From assembly GCA_018398575.1 (NCBI GenBank), contig JAGTXZ010000003.1:1798001-1862000 (forward strand): 64,000 nt of DNA, in the 5' to 3' direction. The notes below the pieces were generated by a model. The model did not search any database. It saw nothing but the letters and a program-made list of their open reading frames with translations, and was not told the DNA's origin. Position numbers and translations under genes: made by a program. This DNA is from Ampelomyces quisqualis (lineage: Eukaryota; Ascomycota; Dothideomycetes; Pleosporales; Phaeosphaeriaceae). This document shows positions 24,401 to 38,896 of this stretch, one piece after another (position 1 is the first letter of the stretch; the number at the start of each line of letters is the position of its first letter).

Positions 24401-25688
24401 AAAAGATAGTATAGCCTTCTAACGTTTAAGCTGTTAAATAGACGTTTCCTCTACAGAAATAGCTTCTACTACCTAAGCAGCGTTTTTCTCTAACAAACGC
24501 TGTACCTCTTACTTCTTTTGCTAAAGCGTATCTAGACGCGCTTACAGATAATTCTTTTCTACCTTAATAACTAACTATTTATTTTTAGATATATAGATAT
24601 TACAATCTTTTGTATTTAAGTAATTGCACTTACTGTAACAAGCACATGCAAACATATGTTACACCTAATACCTTATAAAGGCTTAGTAACAGATTATGTA
24701 GGAAGCTAGCAGATTAGAACTAAAAGCGCTCTAACAGCGCTCTAACTCAGCTGCTACGCTTACTATAAATATAAGCCTATAGCATAGATAGAGAACAAGT
24801 TTCTCTTATCCTTCTGTACAAGACCTATAGGTGTATAGCTAATCTAGAATCTCTAATACAACACGTACTCCTATATGCCTCTAATACGTATCTAATTTAA
24901 TCTTAATAGCTGTACCTACCTGCGTTGTTACATTACAAGAGAAACTTTGTCCTGCTAGTAATAGTATTCAGATAATATTGCTATTTACTTTTAAAAAGAT
25001 TGCGTTAAAACGTCTAGAACCCTATCTAAATTAGATCTGTTTGTAACCTTAAATCTATTAAACACAGTTAGGATCCCTTAGATCTCCTAGTAACTAGAGC
25101 CTTTAGGTTTAGATCTTCCTATTAACACAACAGTTAGGATTACTTTAGAAAAGTTGTGTTTGGCGCTACAATAGAAACTTAGAGACTATTAATAACCTAG
25201 GAGTATTAGAGGCAACGCTAATAACTCTCCTTAAAGAACTAACCTTAGGAGCCTTCTCTTAAGACGACTCTGTATTAACTGTAACAACCTAGCAACAGAG
25301 TGCTAAAGCAAAAAAGATAGATACTAAAGAACCTTCTTAGCCTAGAGCTGCACTAAATCTAACCTCTGCCTAAATAGAGGTTAATTAATTACAACAAGAT
25401 ATGAAACAGGCGTTAGTAGAAATTAATTCTCTTAAGAAAAGACTAACTCTGTTAGTAAGACTAGACAAGCCTCTACCTACTACTAAATTACTCTAGAACC
25501 TCTCTGCACCCTGCTATTTATCTAATAGCTCTATATCTAAGTACTTACATTACTATAAAGGCTCTTGCTAACTTTAACAATCTGAGAAAACGCCTAATAT
25601 AGACGATCTTAGTAATAGAAAAGATTCTACCTTCTGCTAATAGCAGGCCTTAATCTAGGATTAACTTAAAATTAACTTAGATTACTAT

Positions 25689-28600
25689 TGTAACAAGCAC
25701 ATGCAAATACATGTTACATCTAATACCTTATAAAGGCTCAGTAACAGATTATATAGAGAGCTAGCAGATTAAGACTAAAAGCGCTCTAATAGCGCTCTAA
25801 CTTAGCTGTTACGCCTACTATAAATATAAGCCTATAGCATAGATAGAGGACAAGTTTCTTTTGTTCTTTTGTACAAGACCTATAGGTATATAGCTAATCT
25901 AGAATCTCTAATACAACACGCACTCCTATATGCCTCTGATACGTATCTAATTTAATCCTAATAGCTGTACCTACTTGCGTTGTTATATTACAAGAGAAAC
26001 TTTGTTCTGCTAGTAATAGCATTTAGATAATATTGCTATTTACTTTTAAAAAGATTGCGTTAAAACGTCTAGAACCCTATCTAAATTAGATCTGTTTGCA
26101 ACCTTAAATCTATTAAACACAGTTAGAATCCCTTAGATCTTCTAATAGCTAAAGCCTTTAGGTTTAGATCTTTCTATTAACACACAGTTAGCATTACTTT
26201 AGTAAAAGTTACGTTTAGCGCTACAATAGAAACTTAGAGACTATTAATAACCTAGGAGTATTAGAGGCAACGCTAATAACTCCCCCTAAAGAACTAACTC
26301 TAGGAGCCTTCCTCTTAGACGACTCTATATTAACTGTAACAACCTAGTAACAGAGTGCTAAAGCAAAAAAGACAGATACTAAGAAACCTCCTTAGCCTAG
26401 AGCTGCACTAAATCTAACTCTTACTTAAATAGAGGTTAATTAATTACAACAAGATTTAAAACAGGCTTTAGCAGAAATTAATTTCCTTAAGAAAGGACTA
26501 ACTTTGTTAGTAGGACTAGACAAGCTCTTACCTACTACTAAAACCTCTTAGAACCTCTCTGCACCTTGCTGTTTTTCTAACAGCTCTACATCTAAGTACT
26601 TACATTACTATAAAGGCTCTTGCTAACTTTAACAATCTGAGAAAACGCCTAATATAGATAATCTTAGTAATAGAAAAGATTTTACCTTTTACTAATAGCA
26701 GGCCTTAATCTAGAATTAACTTAAAATTAACTTAGATTACTATTAGACTAAAAGATAACGCATAGTCTTAGTATAAAGCTACACTACAAGATTAGCTAAG
26801 GGCTATCTTAAGCTTTAATATTTATTAGATACTAATTAAGAGCAGTTCTAGAACGCTAAGCAAATAATTAAGCTACTTAAGTCCTACTTTATTATAGGCA
26901 ACAAGATAGCTAAAAGCTGTGCAGCGTTTAATTAATTGCAAATAACAAAGAAGAAAACGTTCTCCTTATTTAAAGCTAGGTTTTTAAGTTCTGTAGTTAA
27001 GGGATAAGTACCTTCTTTAGAGTAGTTTTACTACTTGTAGACTAAGATTACGCTAGGGTTGCAAGCCTCTAACCTAGGATTTAAGCACTAATAGAAGAAC
27101 TTATTTAATTAGATAGTAGAACACCTTACTATATACAATATAGAGTAGAAGAACAACTCTATACTAAGTATAACACTAGCTACTGCTAAGTTGCCAATTA
27201 GGTTAGCCCTACAACAGAATTTAGATCTAAATTAGACTACTACTACTAGCGCTCTAACTAATTCTGCGCTAGCCTATTAATCTATAACAGTGCATCTTTC
27301 TACAAAGACTTCTAAGCTAAAACAATAAAAGACTCTTAGTAGTTATTACAATTGCAGTAAGCTAGAATACTACTTTAGTAACTGTACAAAGCCTTATGTG
27401 CGTTAGATTAAAGCTGTAGAAGTAGATAAGTATAAAGATGCTTAAGAGCAACCTAATCAGGAGGTGTATTATATAAGAAACAGAAGCGCCTAGAAGGATA
27501 CTTCTTTCTAGGCCTAAGCTGTTACAATTTATCTTACCTTAACCTTTCTTATTTATTTTGCAGTCTCTATTTTCTTATGCCTACGCTTCTTTACAACTAA
27601 AGCCTTAGCTTACGCCTTAATACTCTTGTTAACACTAGTGCTTAAGGTTTCCTATTTTTAAATTTACAAATTGTTTTATCTGTTTTTAAAGCCTTGCAGC
27701 AACCTATCTAGAAGCTCCTCTTCTAGGTTTAGGTACGCAGCTTTAAGAATTAGATTACTTCTTTAGTTACTTAATATATTTAACTATACTTAAATATTAA
27801 TAGCTAAAAGATTTTAAACTGTCTATTTCTTATCCTTAATCTTAGGTTACAAGATTGTATACTTAGCCTCTAATAGTTAAGACAATTTAAGATTTAATTA
27901 GACACAAATAGGTTACAGTTTATTTAGCTATTTAAGTACTCTTGTTTATACAATCCTTTACCTCTTATTTCTACTATTCTATATTAAGCTATAGTGCTAG
28001 CTACTGTCTATCTTAATATGCAATAACGCAACACCCTATAGAAAAAAGAAGACTATTATATCTAAAACAGTCTTTACTATTCCTCTTCTTCTATTTATTG
28101 TATTAAGAGATGCTTAAAGCTCCTATTAGCCTGAAAAATCTTAGAGATTCCTTATACCTTAACTAAGCAAAACTGCTTAGAGTCTAAACCTCTTCTAAGC
28201 ACCTGCATAGCTCTTATTTCTGCTAATGTATTTGACTTTATTATAAAAAAGCCCTAGAACAAGTTCTTTATAATAAGCCTCTATAAGATTAATAGGATCC
28301 TTGCCTCTAAGGACAACGCAGACAATTAAAGCCAATTAGATAAGAGATTACTTACCTGTTACTCCTAGTATTAGGATATATTTAGTAAGTTAGCAGCTAA
28401 TTAATTACCTGTTTACTATCTGTATAATTATAAGATTGTCCTTAAAGAACTATTACTAAATGTGTTTAGTCTCTTGTATAAGCAGAATTAGGAGGAGCTT
28501 AAAGCTACTAAGGCCTACGTCTAGGAACACCTTTAGAAGGGTTTTATTAAGGCTAGCTAAAGCCTTTTTACTTTACTTATTCTCTGTGTACGCAAACTAG

Positions 28601-31600
28601 ATAGAGATATACGCATCTGTATAGACTACTAGAAGATTAACGCCCTTACGCGCAAGGACGTTTATCTAATCCTTTGCATTAATAAGCTGCTATTACGTCT
28701 CTCTAAAGCTAAGATCTTTACTAAGTTTAACATCTAGGCTACTTTTAACAAAATTTGTATAGATTCTAACTCTAAAGAGTATACTACCTTTTAAACCTGT
28801 TATAGTATATATAAGTGTAAAGTTTTCTCTTTTGGCTTATGCAATAGGCTAGCAACGTATTAGCGCTATATAAATAATATACTAATTAATTATTTTAACA
28901 ATTTCTGCATTGCGTATCTTAATAACATTCTAATCTACTTAGAGGATATAAACTTATATTAGGAACACGTCTAAAAGGTCTTAGAGCGCCTACATACTGC
29001 AGGACTCTAAGTAGACATTTAGAAGAGTAAATTCTATGTAACCTGTATAAAGTATCTAGGTTATATTTTAACAAACTAGGGCACTAAAGTTAACCCTAAC
29101 AAGGTAGAAGTACTCTAAAACTAGGCTGAACCTACTACAGTTACTAGCGTTAAGTTATTTCTTAGGTTTGCTAGTTTTTATTAACAATTTATTAAAGATT
29201 TCTTTTGTGTAGCTAAACTAATTATAAAGCTTTAAAGTCCCTCTACACTGTTTAAATAGACTACAGACTGCTAATAGGCTTTTAATTAGATTAAAGCCTT
29301 ACTCCTAGCTATTTCTACGCTATCTTATTTCTATTCTAAGTATAACATAAAGTTAGAAACTAACGCGTTAGATAGAGTAATAGCAAGAGTACTCTTGCAG
29401 AAGTACCTTAATAACAAGTAGTATTCTATAGCCTTTTATAGTTATGCCCTATTTAGAGCTAAGCTTAATTAGAAAATATATAACAAAGAACTTTTTGCTA
29501 TCTTAAAAGCGTTTAAGAAGTAGAGAGCTAAACTTACCTCTATACAGAGTTAAATCTAGGTGTATTTAGATTACTGCTCCTTAGAATACTTTATAACTAC
29601 TAAAGTTCTTAATGCACGTTAAGCATAATAGGTAGAGATTATTGCCTTTTTTAATTTCTACATTAAGTACACGCCTAGTAAGCTTAATAAGTAAGCTAAT
29701 ATCCTAAGCTAAAGGGAACAGGACGTTAGTAAGGTTAAGGCTGCCTAACAAAACAACAGATCCTGTGTACTTCTAGGACCTAAACGCCTAAACTCTCTAG
29801 TTAACTCTAAACTAGCTTAGAACTACGTTTGTAACAAGCTAAAGGTTAATGTTTTAGCTATTTTAGTCTAATCTATTAGTGCCCTCCTAAACCTTAACTT
29901 GTTAAAACTAATTAAAGCTTTGCTAGCAGAGAATTGCTACTCCTTTAAGGAAGAGCGTCTTAAGCTACTATAGCTATATTATGTCTAAAAAGAACTACTG
30001 CTCTATTACTTACGCCTTTGTGTACCTAGAGATTCCCTCTTATGTACCTAACTAATTAGAGAAGCTTACAATTAGGTATCTACTACCTACCTAAGCACTA
30101 TAAAAACGTATTAGCTTCTAGCTTAGTAATACTACTAGAAAGGTATAGAGGCTATATGCAAACGCTATACACAAAACTGCGTTTCCTATTAAAGATCTTA
30201 TCTAAGACAGCTCTAATCCTAAGGGTTCTTCTATCTGTTACTAATTCTTAACAGGCCTATGTAGCATTTGTGTATAGATTTTAAGACATTTCTAACTAAT
30301 TAGCATAGCTATAATCAAATTATAGTTATTATTAATTGCCTATTAAAGCAAGCTATCTCTATTCTGTGTTACAAAACTATTAACGCCTAGGAAATAGCTT
30401 ATTTGTTTATCTAATAGGTATACTAATTTAGCTATATACCTAAAAGCATAGTGTCTAACTACAGCCTCTAGTTTGTGTTCTAATTCTAGTCTAAGTTCTG
30501 CAAGATCCTAGGCGTGCAAATTAAGCTTTCTACAGCCTACTATAAACAAACTAATAGACAAACTAAGATTATAAATAAGTATATTAATTAACAATTAAGG
30601 CTCTTTGTATTCTATTACTAGGACAATTAGAGTAACCTCTTGCTAATAATTAATTAAGCCTAAGCTATGCTGCTACACTCTACAATTAGTATAGCGCTGT
30701 ACTAGCTCTTGTTTAGATCTAAACTATAATAGAGCTAGAATTAGGCACTATCTCCTTTGAAACACAAAGATGTAAATATTAAAGATGCCTTAAGCTTAGC
30801 TACCTGCATGTATGCAGCCTAGCGCACAGCTAAAGATAATATAGAAAAGGCGCAGTAACAAATAGCTGCTAAAGTAAATAAATATTGTTAACTTGTTAAC
30901 TAGGCAGTAGGTAATAAGGTTTACCTCTTAACCTAAAACCTATCTGTTACCTGCCTAAGTTGCAAACTTACTAAATTGTAGAAAGGCCTCTTTAAAGTTC
31001 TAAAATAAGTTAGCTATTTATTTTAACTAAAGCTACCTAAAGAATCTAAGATCTATAACGTGTTTGCTCTAGATGTCCTCTGTAAGAACTCTAACAACTC
31101 TCTACCTAGTTAGCTAAGCCTAAACCTATCTAGTATTCTAATTTAAGGCGTTAAAAAATTAAAAGTTAAAGAGATCTTAGCTAGTAAGTTATACTGCTCT
31201 ATCTTAAAGTATTGCGTAAAATAGGTAGGCTATAATCTTAACTTTACCTAGTATAATGCTTTAAACTTTATAGGCGCTCTATACATATTACAAGCGTTTT
31301 ATAAATACTATCTAAAATAGCTAAGACTTTTACAAGCGTTAGCTAAGTAGATTATAGTATAAGAAAAAGGAGTTAAAGATCTTATAGTATTGTAAGACAA
31401 TTATATTAGAGAAATTAAACTTAATATTATAACTACTACACTAGTAAGTAATAGCTATTAATAATAGGAGTCTTACTCTTCTATTAGATCTAATAGCAGA
31501 CTATTACTGCTACTAGTAGAACGTTCTTAACTGTCTAAATCCTTAGGTATAGATACTAACGTACTACCTAGTTGTTCTCTGTTCTAGCCTTACTTGCTGC

Positions 31601-32817
31601 AAGTACTAGCCTCTTACGCTGCTACCTTCTGTTCTACTACTACCTAAAATGTTGCTGCCTGCGCCTCCTTTTGCTCTGCTAACTAATTGGCTCTTAATAC
31701 TATTATAACATCTACTAGCTAAGCAACTACACTAGTTAACCTAGCTATACTTTTTCTAAGCAACCTAACCTCTTTAGCTATTACCCTAACCTTCTTAGCT
31801 AGCTCCTCTCTCTAGTAATAAGCGCTAACTAACAAGTTAGCGTTATTTATATTAGCTACCTGTACAGTGCTTACTTGCACAATAGTAGCTAACTAAAACG
31901 CTGTCTCTTTAATAGCAGCCTTCTGCTCTAATACTACTTTATTAGACTTGTCTCTACCTAGGGTAGCAAACCTATAGTTAAGGGTCTTAAAGAGGCTATT
32001 ATACTCTTAGCCTATATATAGAGGAACTAGGCAACACTTCTTATTTAAGAGTGTGTAATAAGTACACTTCTTAAACACGTCTAAATAGAATCTAAACTTA
32101 ATATTAAAATAGCCGCAGGTAAAAGCCCTTGTGGCCTACAGGCAAATAACCTAATAGGCTAGAAGATAAGCCTTAGGAGGGACAGGAATAGGTATTGTGT
32201 ATATCTACTATATAGTTAGCTAGTAATTAAGAAAGAATAAGGCTTAGATAGCTTTAGGTATATAAACGTAAGAAGGAGAGTATAGAGAAGCAGTATACTA
32301 GAGGGCTAGCCTTGTATATATACTTAAAAAGCTTAAGGTAAAGTTAAGAATGTTAAACGCGCTAGCGCGCTAATTAAAATAACAATAAATAGCTACATTA
32401 TGTTATCCTAAAATAAACTTAAAGTAAATAAGAGTTTACAACAATTTAAAGAGGTATCTAAAACAACACTAATACAGACCTAATTAATAGAGACTATTAA
32501 TTTTAAAAAGGGGGGTAATATAACAAGTATATGCAAATACATGTTACATCTAATACTTTATAAAGGCTTAGTAACAGATTATGTAGAGAGCTAGCAGATT
32601 AGAACTAAAAGCGCTCTAACAGCGCTCTAACTCAGCTATTACGCCTACTATAAATATAAGCCTATAGTATAGATAGAGGACAAGTTTCTTTTATCCTTTT
32701 GTACAAGACCTATAGGTGTATAGCTAATCTAGAATCCCTGATACAACACGCACTTCCATATGCCTCTAATACGTATCCAATTTGATTCTAATAGCTGTAC
32801 CTACCTGCGTTGTTACA
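25689..32817 (+). mobile_element. Chromovirus B2, full length 7,129 bp
   Basis: LTRs of 299 bp lie at 25689-25987 and 32519-32817, with TSD ACTAT (25684-25688 and 32818-32822). A purine tract (AAAAAGGGGGGT) precedes the 3' LTR. Plus-strand remnants in order are gag with a zinc knuckle (about 27340-27390), reverse transcriptase with YLNNILIY (about 28914-28940), RNase H (about 29300-29720), integrase (about 30000-30700) and chromodomain (about 31150-31320). A region of about 1.1 kb follows between the chromodomain and the 3' LTR and appears to encode an antisense protein (separate entry). All frames are broken by stops. Confidence 0.88.
31440..32290 (-). pseudogene. Antisense ORF remnant in the 3' region of chromovirus B2
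   Basis: Read on the minus strand and ignoring stops (almost all TAG/TAA), this gives one continuous protein-like frame. A Cys/aromatic-rich block (spaced Cys in TCGYFNIKF and KKCTYYTLLNKKCC) is followed by a Lys/Glu/Val/Leu-rich coiled-coil-like region. Homologous sequence with the same frame occurs in B1 (about 37510-38370) and B3 (about 39570-40450). I do not recognise the family. It is decayed in all three copies. Confidence 0.5.
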
Positions 32818-35800
32818 ACTATTAGACTAAAAGACAACGCATAGCCTTAGTATAGGGCTACACTATAGGATTAGCTAAGGGCTATCTTAAGCCTTAATAT
32901 TTATTAGATACTAATTAAGAGCAGTTTTAGAACGCTAACCAAATAATTAAGCTACTTAAGTCCTACTTTATTACAGGCAATAAGATAGCTAAAAGCTGTG
33001 TAGTGTTTAATTAATTGCAGATAACAAAGAAGAAAATGTTCTCCATATTTAAAGCTAGGTTTTTAAGTTCTGCAGTTAAGGGACAAGTACTCTCTTTAGA
33101 GTAGTTTTACTACTTGTAGACTAAGATTACGCTAGGGTTGCAAGCCCCTACCCTAGGATTCAGGCACTAATAGAAGAACTTATTTAATTAGATAGTAGAA
33201 CACCTTACTGTATACAATATAGAGCAAAAGAACAACTCTACACTAAGTATAATACTAGCTGCTGCTAAGTTACTAATTAGGTTAGCTCTATAACAGAATT
33301 TAGATCTAAATTAGACTACTACTACTAGCGCTCTAACTAATTCTGCGCTAGCCTATTAATCTATAATAGTACGTCTTTCTATAAAGACCTCTAAGCTAGA
33401 ACAACAAAAGACTTTTAGTAGTTATTATAATTGTAGTAAGCTAAGACACTACTTTAGTAACTGCACAAAGCCTTATATGCGTTAGATTAAAGCTATAGAA
33501 GTAGATAAGTATAAAGATGCTTAAGAGCAACCTAATTAGAAAGTGTATTATATAGGAAATAGAAGCGCCTAAGAGGACACTTCTCTCTAAGCCTAAGCTG
33601 TTACAATCTATCTTACCTTAACTTTTCTTATTTGTTTTACAGTCCCTATTTCCTTATGCCTACGCTTCTCTACAACTAAGGCATTAGCTTACGCCTTAAT
33701 ACTCTTGTTAACACTAGTGCCTAAAGTTTCTTATTTTTAAATTTATAAATTGTATTATCTGTTTCTAAAGCCTTGCAGCAACCTATCCAGAAGCTCTTCT
33801 TCTAGGTTTAGGTACGCAGCTTTAAGGATTAGATTACTTCTTTAGTTACTTAATATATTTAACTACACTTAAATATTAATAGCTAAAAGATTTTGAACTG
33901 TCTATTCCTTATCCTTAATCTTAGGTTACAGGATTGTATACTTAGCCTCTAATAGTTAAGATAATTTAAGATTCAATTAGACACAGATAGGTTACAGTTT
34001 ATTTAGCTATCTAAGTACCCCTGTTTATACAATCCTTTACCCTCTATTCCTACTATTCTATATTAAGCTACAGTGCTAGCTACTGTCTATCTTAATGTGC
34101 AACAACGCAACGCCCTATAGGAGAAAGAAGACTATTATATCTAAAACAGTCTTTACTATTTCTCTTCTTCTATTTATTGTATTAAGAGATACTTAAAGCT
34201 TCTATTAGCCTAAAAAATCTTAGAGATTTCTTATACACTAACTAAGCAAAACTACTTAGAGTCTAAACACCCTCTAAGCACCTGCATAGCTCTTATTTCT
34301 GCCAATGCATTTTACTTTATTATAAAGAAGCCCTAGAATAAGTTCTTTATAACAAGCCTCTATAAGATTAACAGGATCCTTGCCTCTAAGGACAACGCAG
34401 ACAATTAAAGCTAATTAGATAAGAGATTACCTGCCTGTTACTCCTAGTATTAAAATGTATTTAGCAAGTTAGCAGCCAATCAATTGCCTCTTTACTGTCT
34501 GTATAATTATAAGATTATTCTTAAAGAACTATTACTAAATGCGTTTAGTCCTCTGTACAAGCAGAATTAGGAGGAGCTTAAAGCTACTAAGGCCTACGTC
34601 TAGAAACACTTTTAGAAGAGTTTTATTAAGGCTAGCCAAAGCTCTTTTGCTTTACCTATTCTCTATATACGCAAACTAAATAGAGATATACGCATCTATA
34701 TAAACTACTAGAAGGTTAACGCTCTTACGCGCAAGGACATCTATCTAATCTCTTGCATTAATAAGCTGCTATTACGTCCCTCTAAAGCTAAGATCTTTAC
34801 TAAGTTTAACATCTAGGCTACCTTTAAAAAAATTTGTATAGATCCTAACTCTAAAGAGTATACTACCTTTTAGACCTATTACAGTACATACAAGTGTAAG
34901 GTTTTCTCTTTTAGCTTATGTAATAGGCTAGCAACGTATTAGCGCTACATAAATAATATACTAATTAATTATCTTAACAATTTCTGCATTACGTATCTTA
35001 ATAACATCCTAATCTACTTAGAAGATATAAACTTACATTAGGAACACGTCTAAAAGGTCCTGGAGCGCCTACGTACTGTAGGACTCTAAGTAGACATTTA
35101 GAAGAGTAAATTCTATATAACCTGCACAAAGTATCTAGGTTACGTTTTAACAAACTAGGGCACTAAAGTTAACTCTAACAAGGTAGAAGCACTCTAAAAC
35201 TAGGCTAAACCTACTATAGTTACTAGCGTTAAGTTATTTCTTAGTTTTGCTAGTTTCTATTAACAATTTATTAAGGATTTCTCTTGTGTAGCTAAACCAA
35301 TTATAAAGCTTTAAAGTCCCTCTACACTGTTTGAATAGACTACAGACTGCTAATAGGCTTTTAATTAGATTAAAGCCTTACTCCTAGCTATTTCTACACT
35401 ATCTTATTTCTATCCTAAGTATAACATAAAGTTAGAAACTAACGCGTTAGATAGAGTAATAGCAGGAGTACTCTTGCAAAAGCACCTTAACAACAAGTAG
35501 TATCCTGTAGCTTTCTACAGTTACGCTCTATCTAGAGCTAAGCTTAATTAGGAAATACATAATAAAGAACTTTTTGCTATTCTAAAAGCGTTTAAGAAGT
35601 AAAGAGCTAAACTTACTTCTATACAGAGTTAAATCTAGGTGTATTTAGATTACTGCTCCTTAAAATACTTTATAACTACTAAGGTTCTTAATGCACGTTA
35701 AGTACAATAGGCAGAGATTATTACTCCTTTTAATTTCTGCATTAAGTACACGCCTAGCAAGCTTAATAAGCAAGCTAATATCCTAAGCTAAAGGGAACAG

Positions 35801-38800
35801 GACGTTAGCAAGGTTAAGGCTGCCTAATAAGATAACAGATCCTATATACTTCTAGGACCTAAACGCCTAAACCCTCTAGTTAACTCTAAACTAGCTTAGA
35901 ACTACGTCTGTAACTAGCTAAAGGTTAATGTTTTAGCTATTTTAGTCTAATCTATTAGTGCCCCTCTAAACCTTAACTTGTTAGAACTAATTAAAGCTCT
36001 GCTAGCAGAGAATTGCTACTCCTTTAAGAAAGAGCGTCTTAAGCTACTATAGCTATATTATGTCTAAAAAGAACTACTGCTCTATTACTTACGCCTTTGT
36101 GTACCTAGAGATTCCCTCTTATGTACCTAACTAATTAGAGAAGCTTACAATTAGGTATTTACTACCTACCTAAGCGCTATAAAGACGTATTAGCTTTTAG
36201 CTTAGTAATACTACTAGAAAGGTATAAAGGCTACATGTAAACGCTATGTACAAAACTGCGTTTCCTGTTAAAGATCCTATTTAAGATAGCTCTAATCCTA
36301 AGGGTTCCTCTATCTGTTACTAATTCCTAATAGGCCTATGCAGCATTTGTGTATAGATTTTAAGATATTCCTAACTAATTAGCATAGCTATAATCAAATT
36401 ATAGTTATTATTAATTGCCTATTAAAGTAAGCTATCTCTATCCTGTGTTACAAGACTATTAACGCCTAGGAAATAGCTTATTTGTTTATCTAATAGGTAT
36501 ACTAATTTAGCTATACGCCTAAAAGCATAGTGTCTAACTGCAGCCTCTAGTTTGTGTCCTAATTCTAGTCTAAGTTCTGCAAGATCCTAGGCGTGCAAAT
36601 TAAGCTTTCTATAGCCTACTATAAACAAACTAATAGACAAACTAAGATTATAAATAAGTATATTAATTAATAATTAAGGCCCTTTATATCCTATTACTAA
36701 GACAACTAGAGTAACCTCTTACTAATAATTAATTAAGCCTAAGCTACGCTGCTGTACTCTACAATTAGTATAGCGCTGTACTAGCTCTTGTTTAGATCTA
36801 AACTATAACAGAGCTAGAATTAAGCACTATCTCCTTTAAAATATAAAGATGTAAATATTAAGAATGCCTTAAGCTTAGCTACCTGCATGTATGCAGCCTA
36901 GCGCACAGCTAAAGACAATATAGAAAAGGCGTAGTAACAGATAGCTACTAAGGTAAATAAATATTGTTAACCTATTAACTAGGTAGTAAGTAACAAGGTT
37001 TACCTCTTAACCTAAAACCTATCTGTTACTTGCCTAAGTTGTAAACTTGCTAAATTGTAGGAAGGCCTCTTTAAAGTTCTAGAATAAGTTAGCTATTTAT
37101 TTTAACTAAAGCTACCTAAAGAATCTAAGATCTATAACGTATTTACTCTAGATGTCCTCTATAAGGACTCTAACAACCCCCTACCTAGTTAGCTAAGCCT
37201 AAACCTATCTAGCATCCTAATTTAAGGCGTTAAAGAATAGAAAGTTAAAGAGATTCTAGCTAGTAAGTTGTACTACTCTATCCTAAAGTATTACGTAAAA
37301 TAAGTAGGCTATAATCCTAACCCTACCTAGTATAATGCTTTAAACTTTATAGGCGCTCTATATATATTGCAAGCGTTCTATAAACGCTATCTAAAACAGC
37401 TAGGACTCCTATAAGCGTTAGCTAAGTAGATTACAGCATAGAAAAAAAGAGTTAAAGATTTTACAGTATTATAAGACAATTATATTAGGGAAATTAAACT
37501 TAATATTATAACTACTACACTAGTAGGTAACAGCTATTAACAATAGAAGTCTTACTCTTCTATTAGATCTAACAGCAGACTATTACTGCTACTAGTAAGA
37601 CGTTCTTAACTGTCTAAATCTCTAGGTACAGACACTAACATACTATCTAGTTGTCCTCTATTCTAGCTTTACTTGCTGTAAGTACTAGCCTTTTGCGCTG
37701 CTGCCTCTTGTTCTACTACTACCTAAAACGTTACTACCTGCGCCTCCTCTTGCTCTGCTAACTAATTAGCCCTTAATACTATTATAATATCTACTAGCTA
37801 AGTAACTATACTAGTTAACCTAGCTATGCTTCTTCTAAGCGACCTAACCTCCTTAGCTATTGCCCTAACCTTTCTAGCTAGCTCTTCTCTCTAGTAATAA
37901 GCGCTAACTAACAAGTTAGTGTTATTTATATTAGCTACCTGTGCAGTACTTACTTGTATAATAGTAGCTAACTAAAACGCTGCCTTCTTAACAGCAGCCT
38001 TTTGCTCTAACACTACCTTGTTAGACTTGTCTCTACCTAAGGCAGTAAACCTATAGTTAAGGGCCTTAGAGAGGCTATTATACTCTTAGCCTGCATATAG
38101 GAAAACTAGGTAACACTTCTTATTTAAGAGTGTGCAATAAGCACACTTCTTAGACACGTCTAAATAGAATCTAAACTTAATATTAAAATAGCCGCAGGTA
38201 AAAGCCCTTGCAGCCTATAGGTAAACAACCTAATAGGCTAGAAGATAAGCTCTAAGAGGGACAGAAATAGGTATTATATGTATCTACTATACAGTTAGCT
38301 AGTAATTAAGAAAGGACAAGGCTTAGATAGCTTTAGGTATACAAACGTAAGGAAGAGAGTGTAGAGAAGTAGTATACTAGAAGGCTAGCCTTATATATAT
38401 ACTTAAAAAGCTTAAGGTAAAGTTAGGAATGTTAAACGCGCTAGCGCGCTAATTAAAACAATAACAAACAGCTATATTACATTATCCTAAAATAAACTTA
38501 AGGTAAATAAGAGTTTATAACAATTTAAAGAGGTATCTAAAACAACACTAATACAGACCTAATTAATAGAGACTATTAATTTTAAGAAGAGGGGTAATAT
38601 AATAAGTATATGCAAATACATGTTACATCTAATACCTTATAAAGGCTTAGTAACAGATTATATAGAGAGCTAGCAGATTAGGACCAAAAGCGCTCTAACA
38701 GCGCTCTAACTCAGCTGTTATGCCTACTATAAATATAAGCCTATAGTATAGATAGAGGATAAGTTTCTCTTGTCCTTCTATACAAGACCTATAGGTGTAT

Positions 38801-38896
38801 AGCCAATTTAGAATCTCTAATACAACACGCACTCCTATATGCCTCTAATACGTATCTAATTTGATCCTAATAGCTGTACCTACCTACGTTGTTACA

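Larger units (their letters stand above)
24634..38896 (+). mobile_element. Chromovirus B1, interrupted by B2
   Basis: The 5' LTR (24634-24932) and 3' LTR (38598-38896) are each 299 bp. The internal sequence runs 24933-25688, is broken by B2, and resumes at 32818 after the duplicated ACTAT. Subtracting B2 and one 5-bp duplication gives 7,129 bp, exactly the length of B2. Gag with zinc knuckle, reverse transcriptase, RNase H, integrase and chromodomain remnants occur in Ty3/Gypsy order. The right flank (TTATC...) is internal B-family sequence, so B1 inserted into another B copy (B3). Confidence 0.85.
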
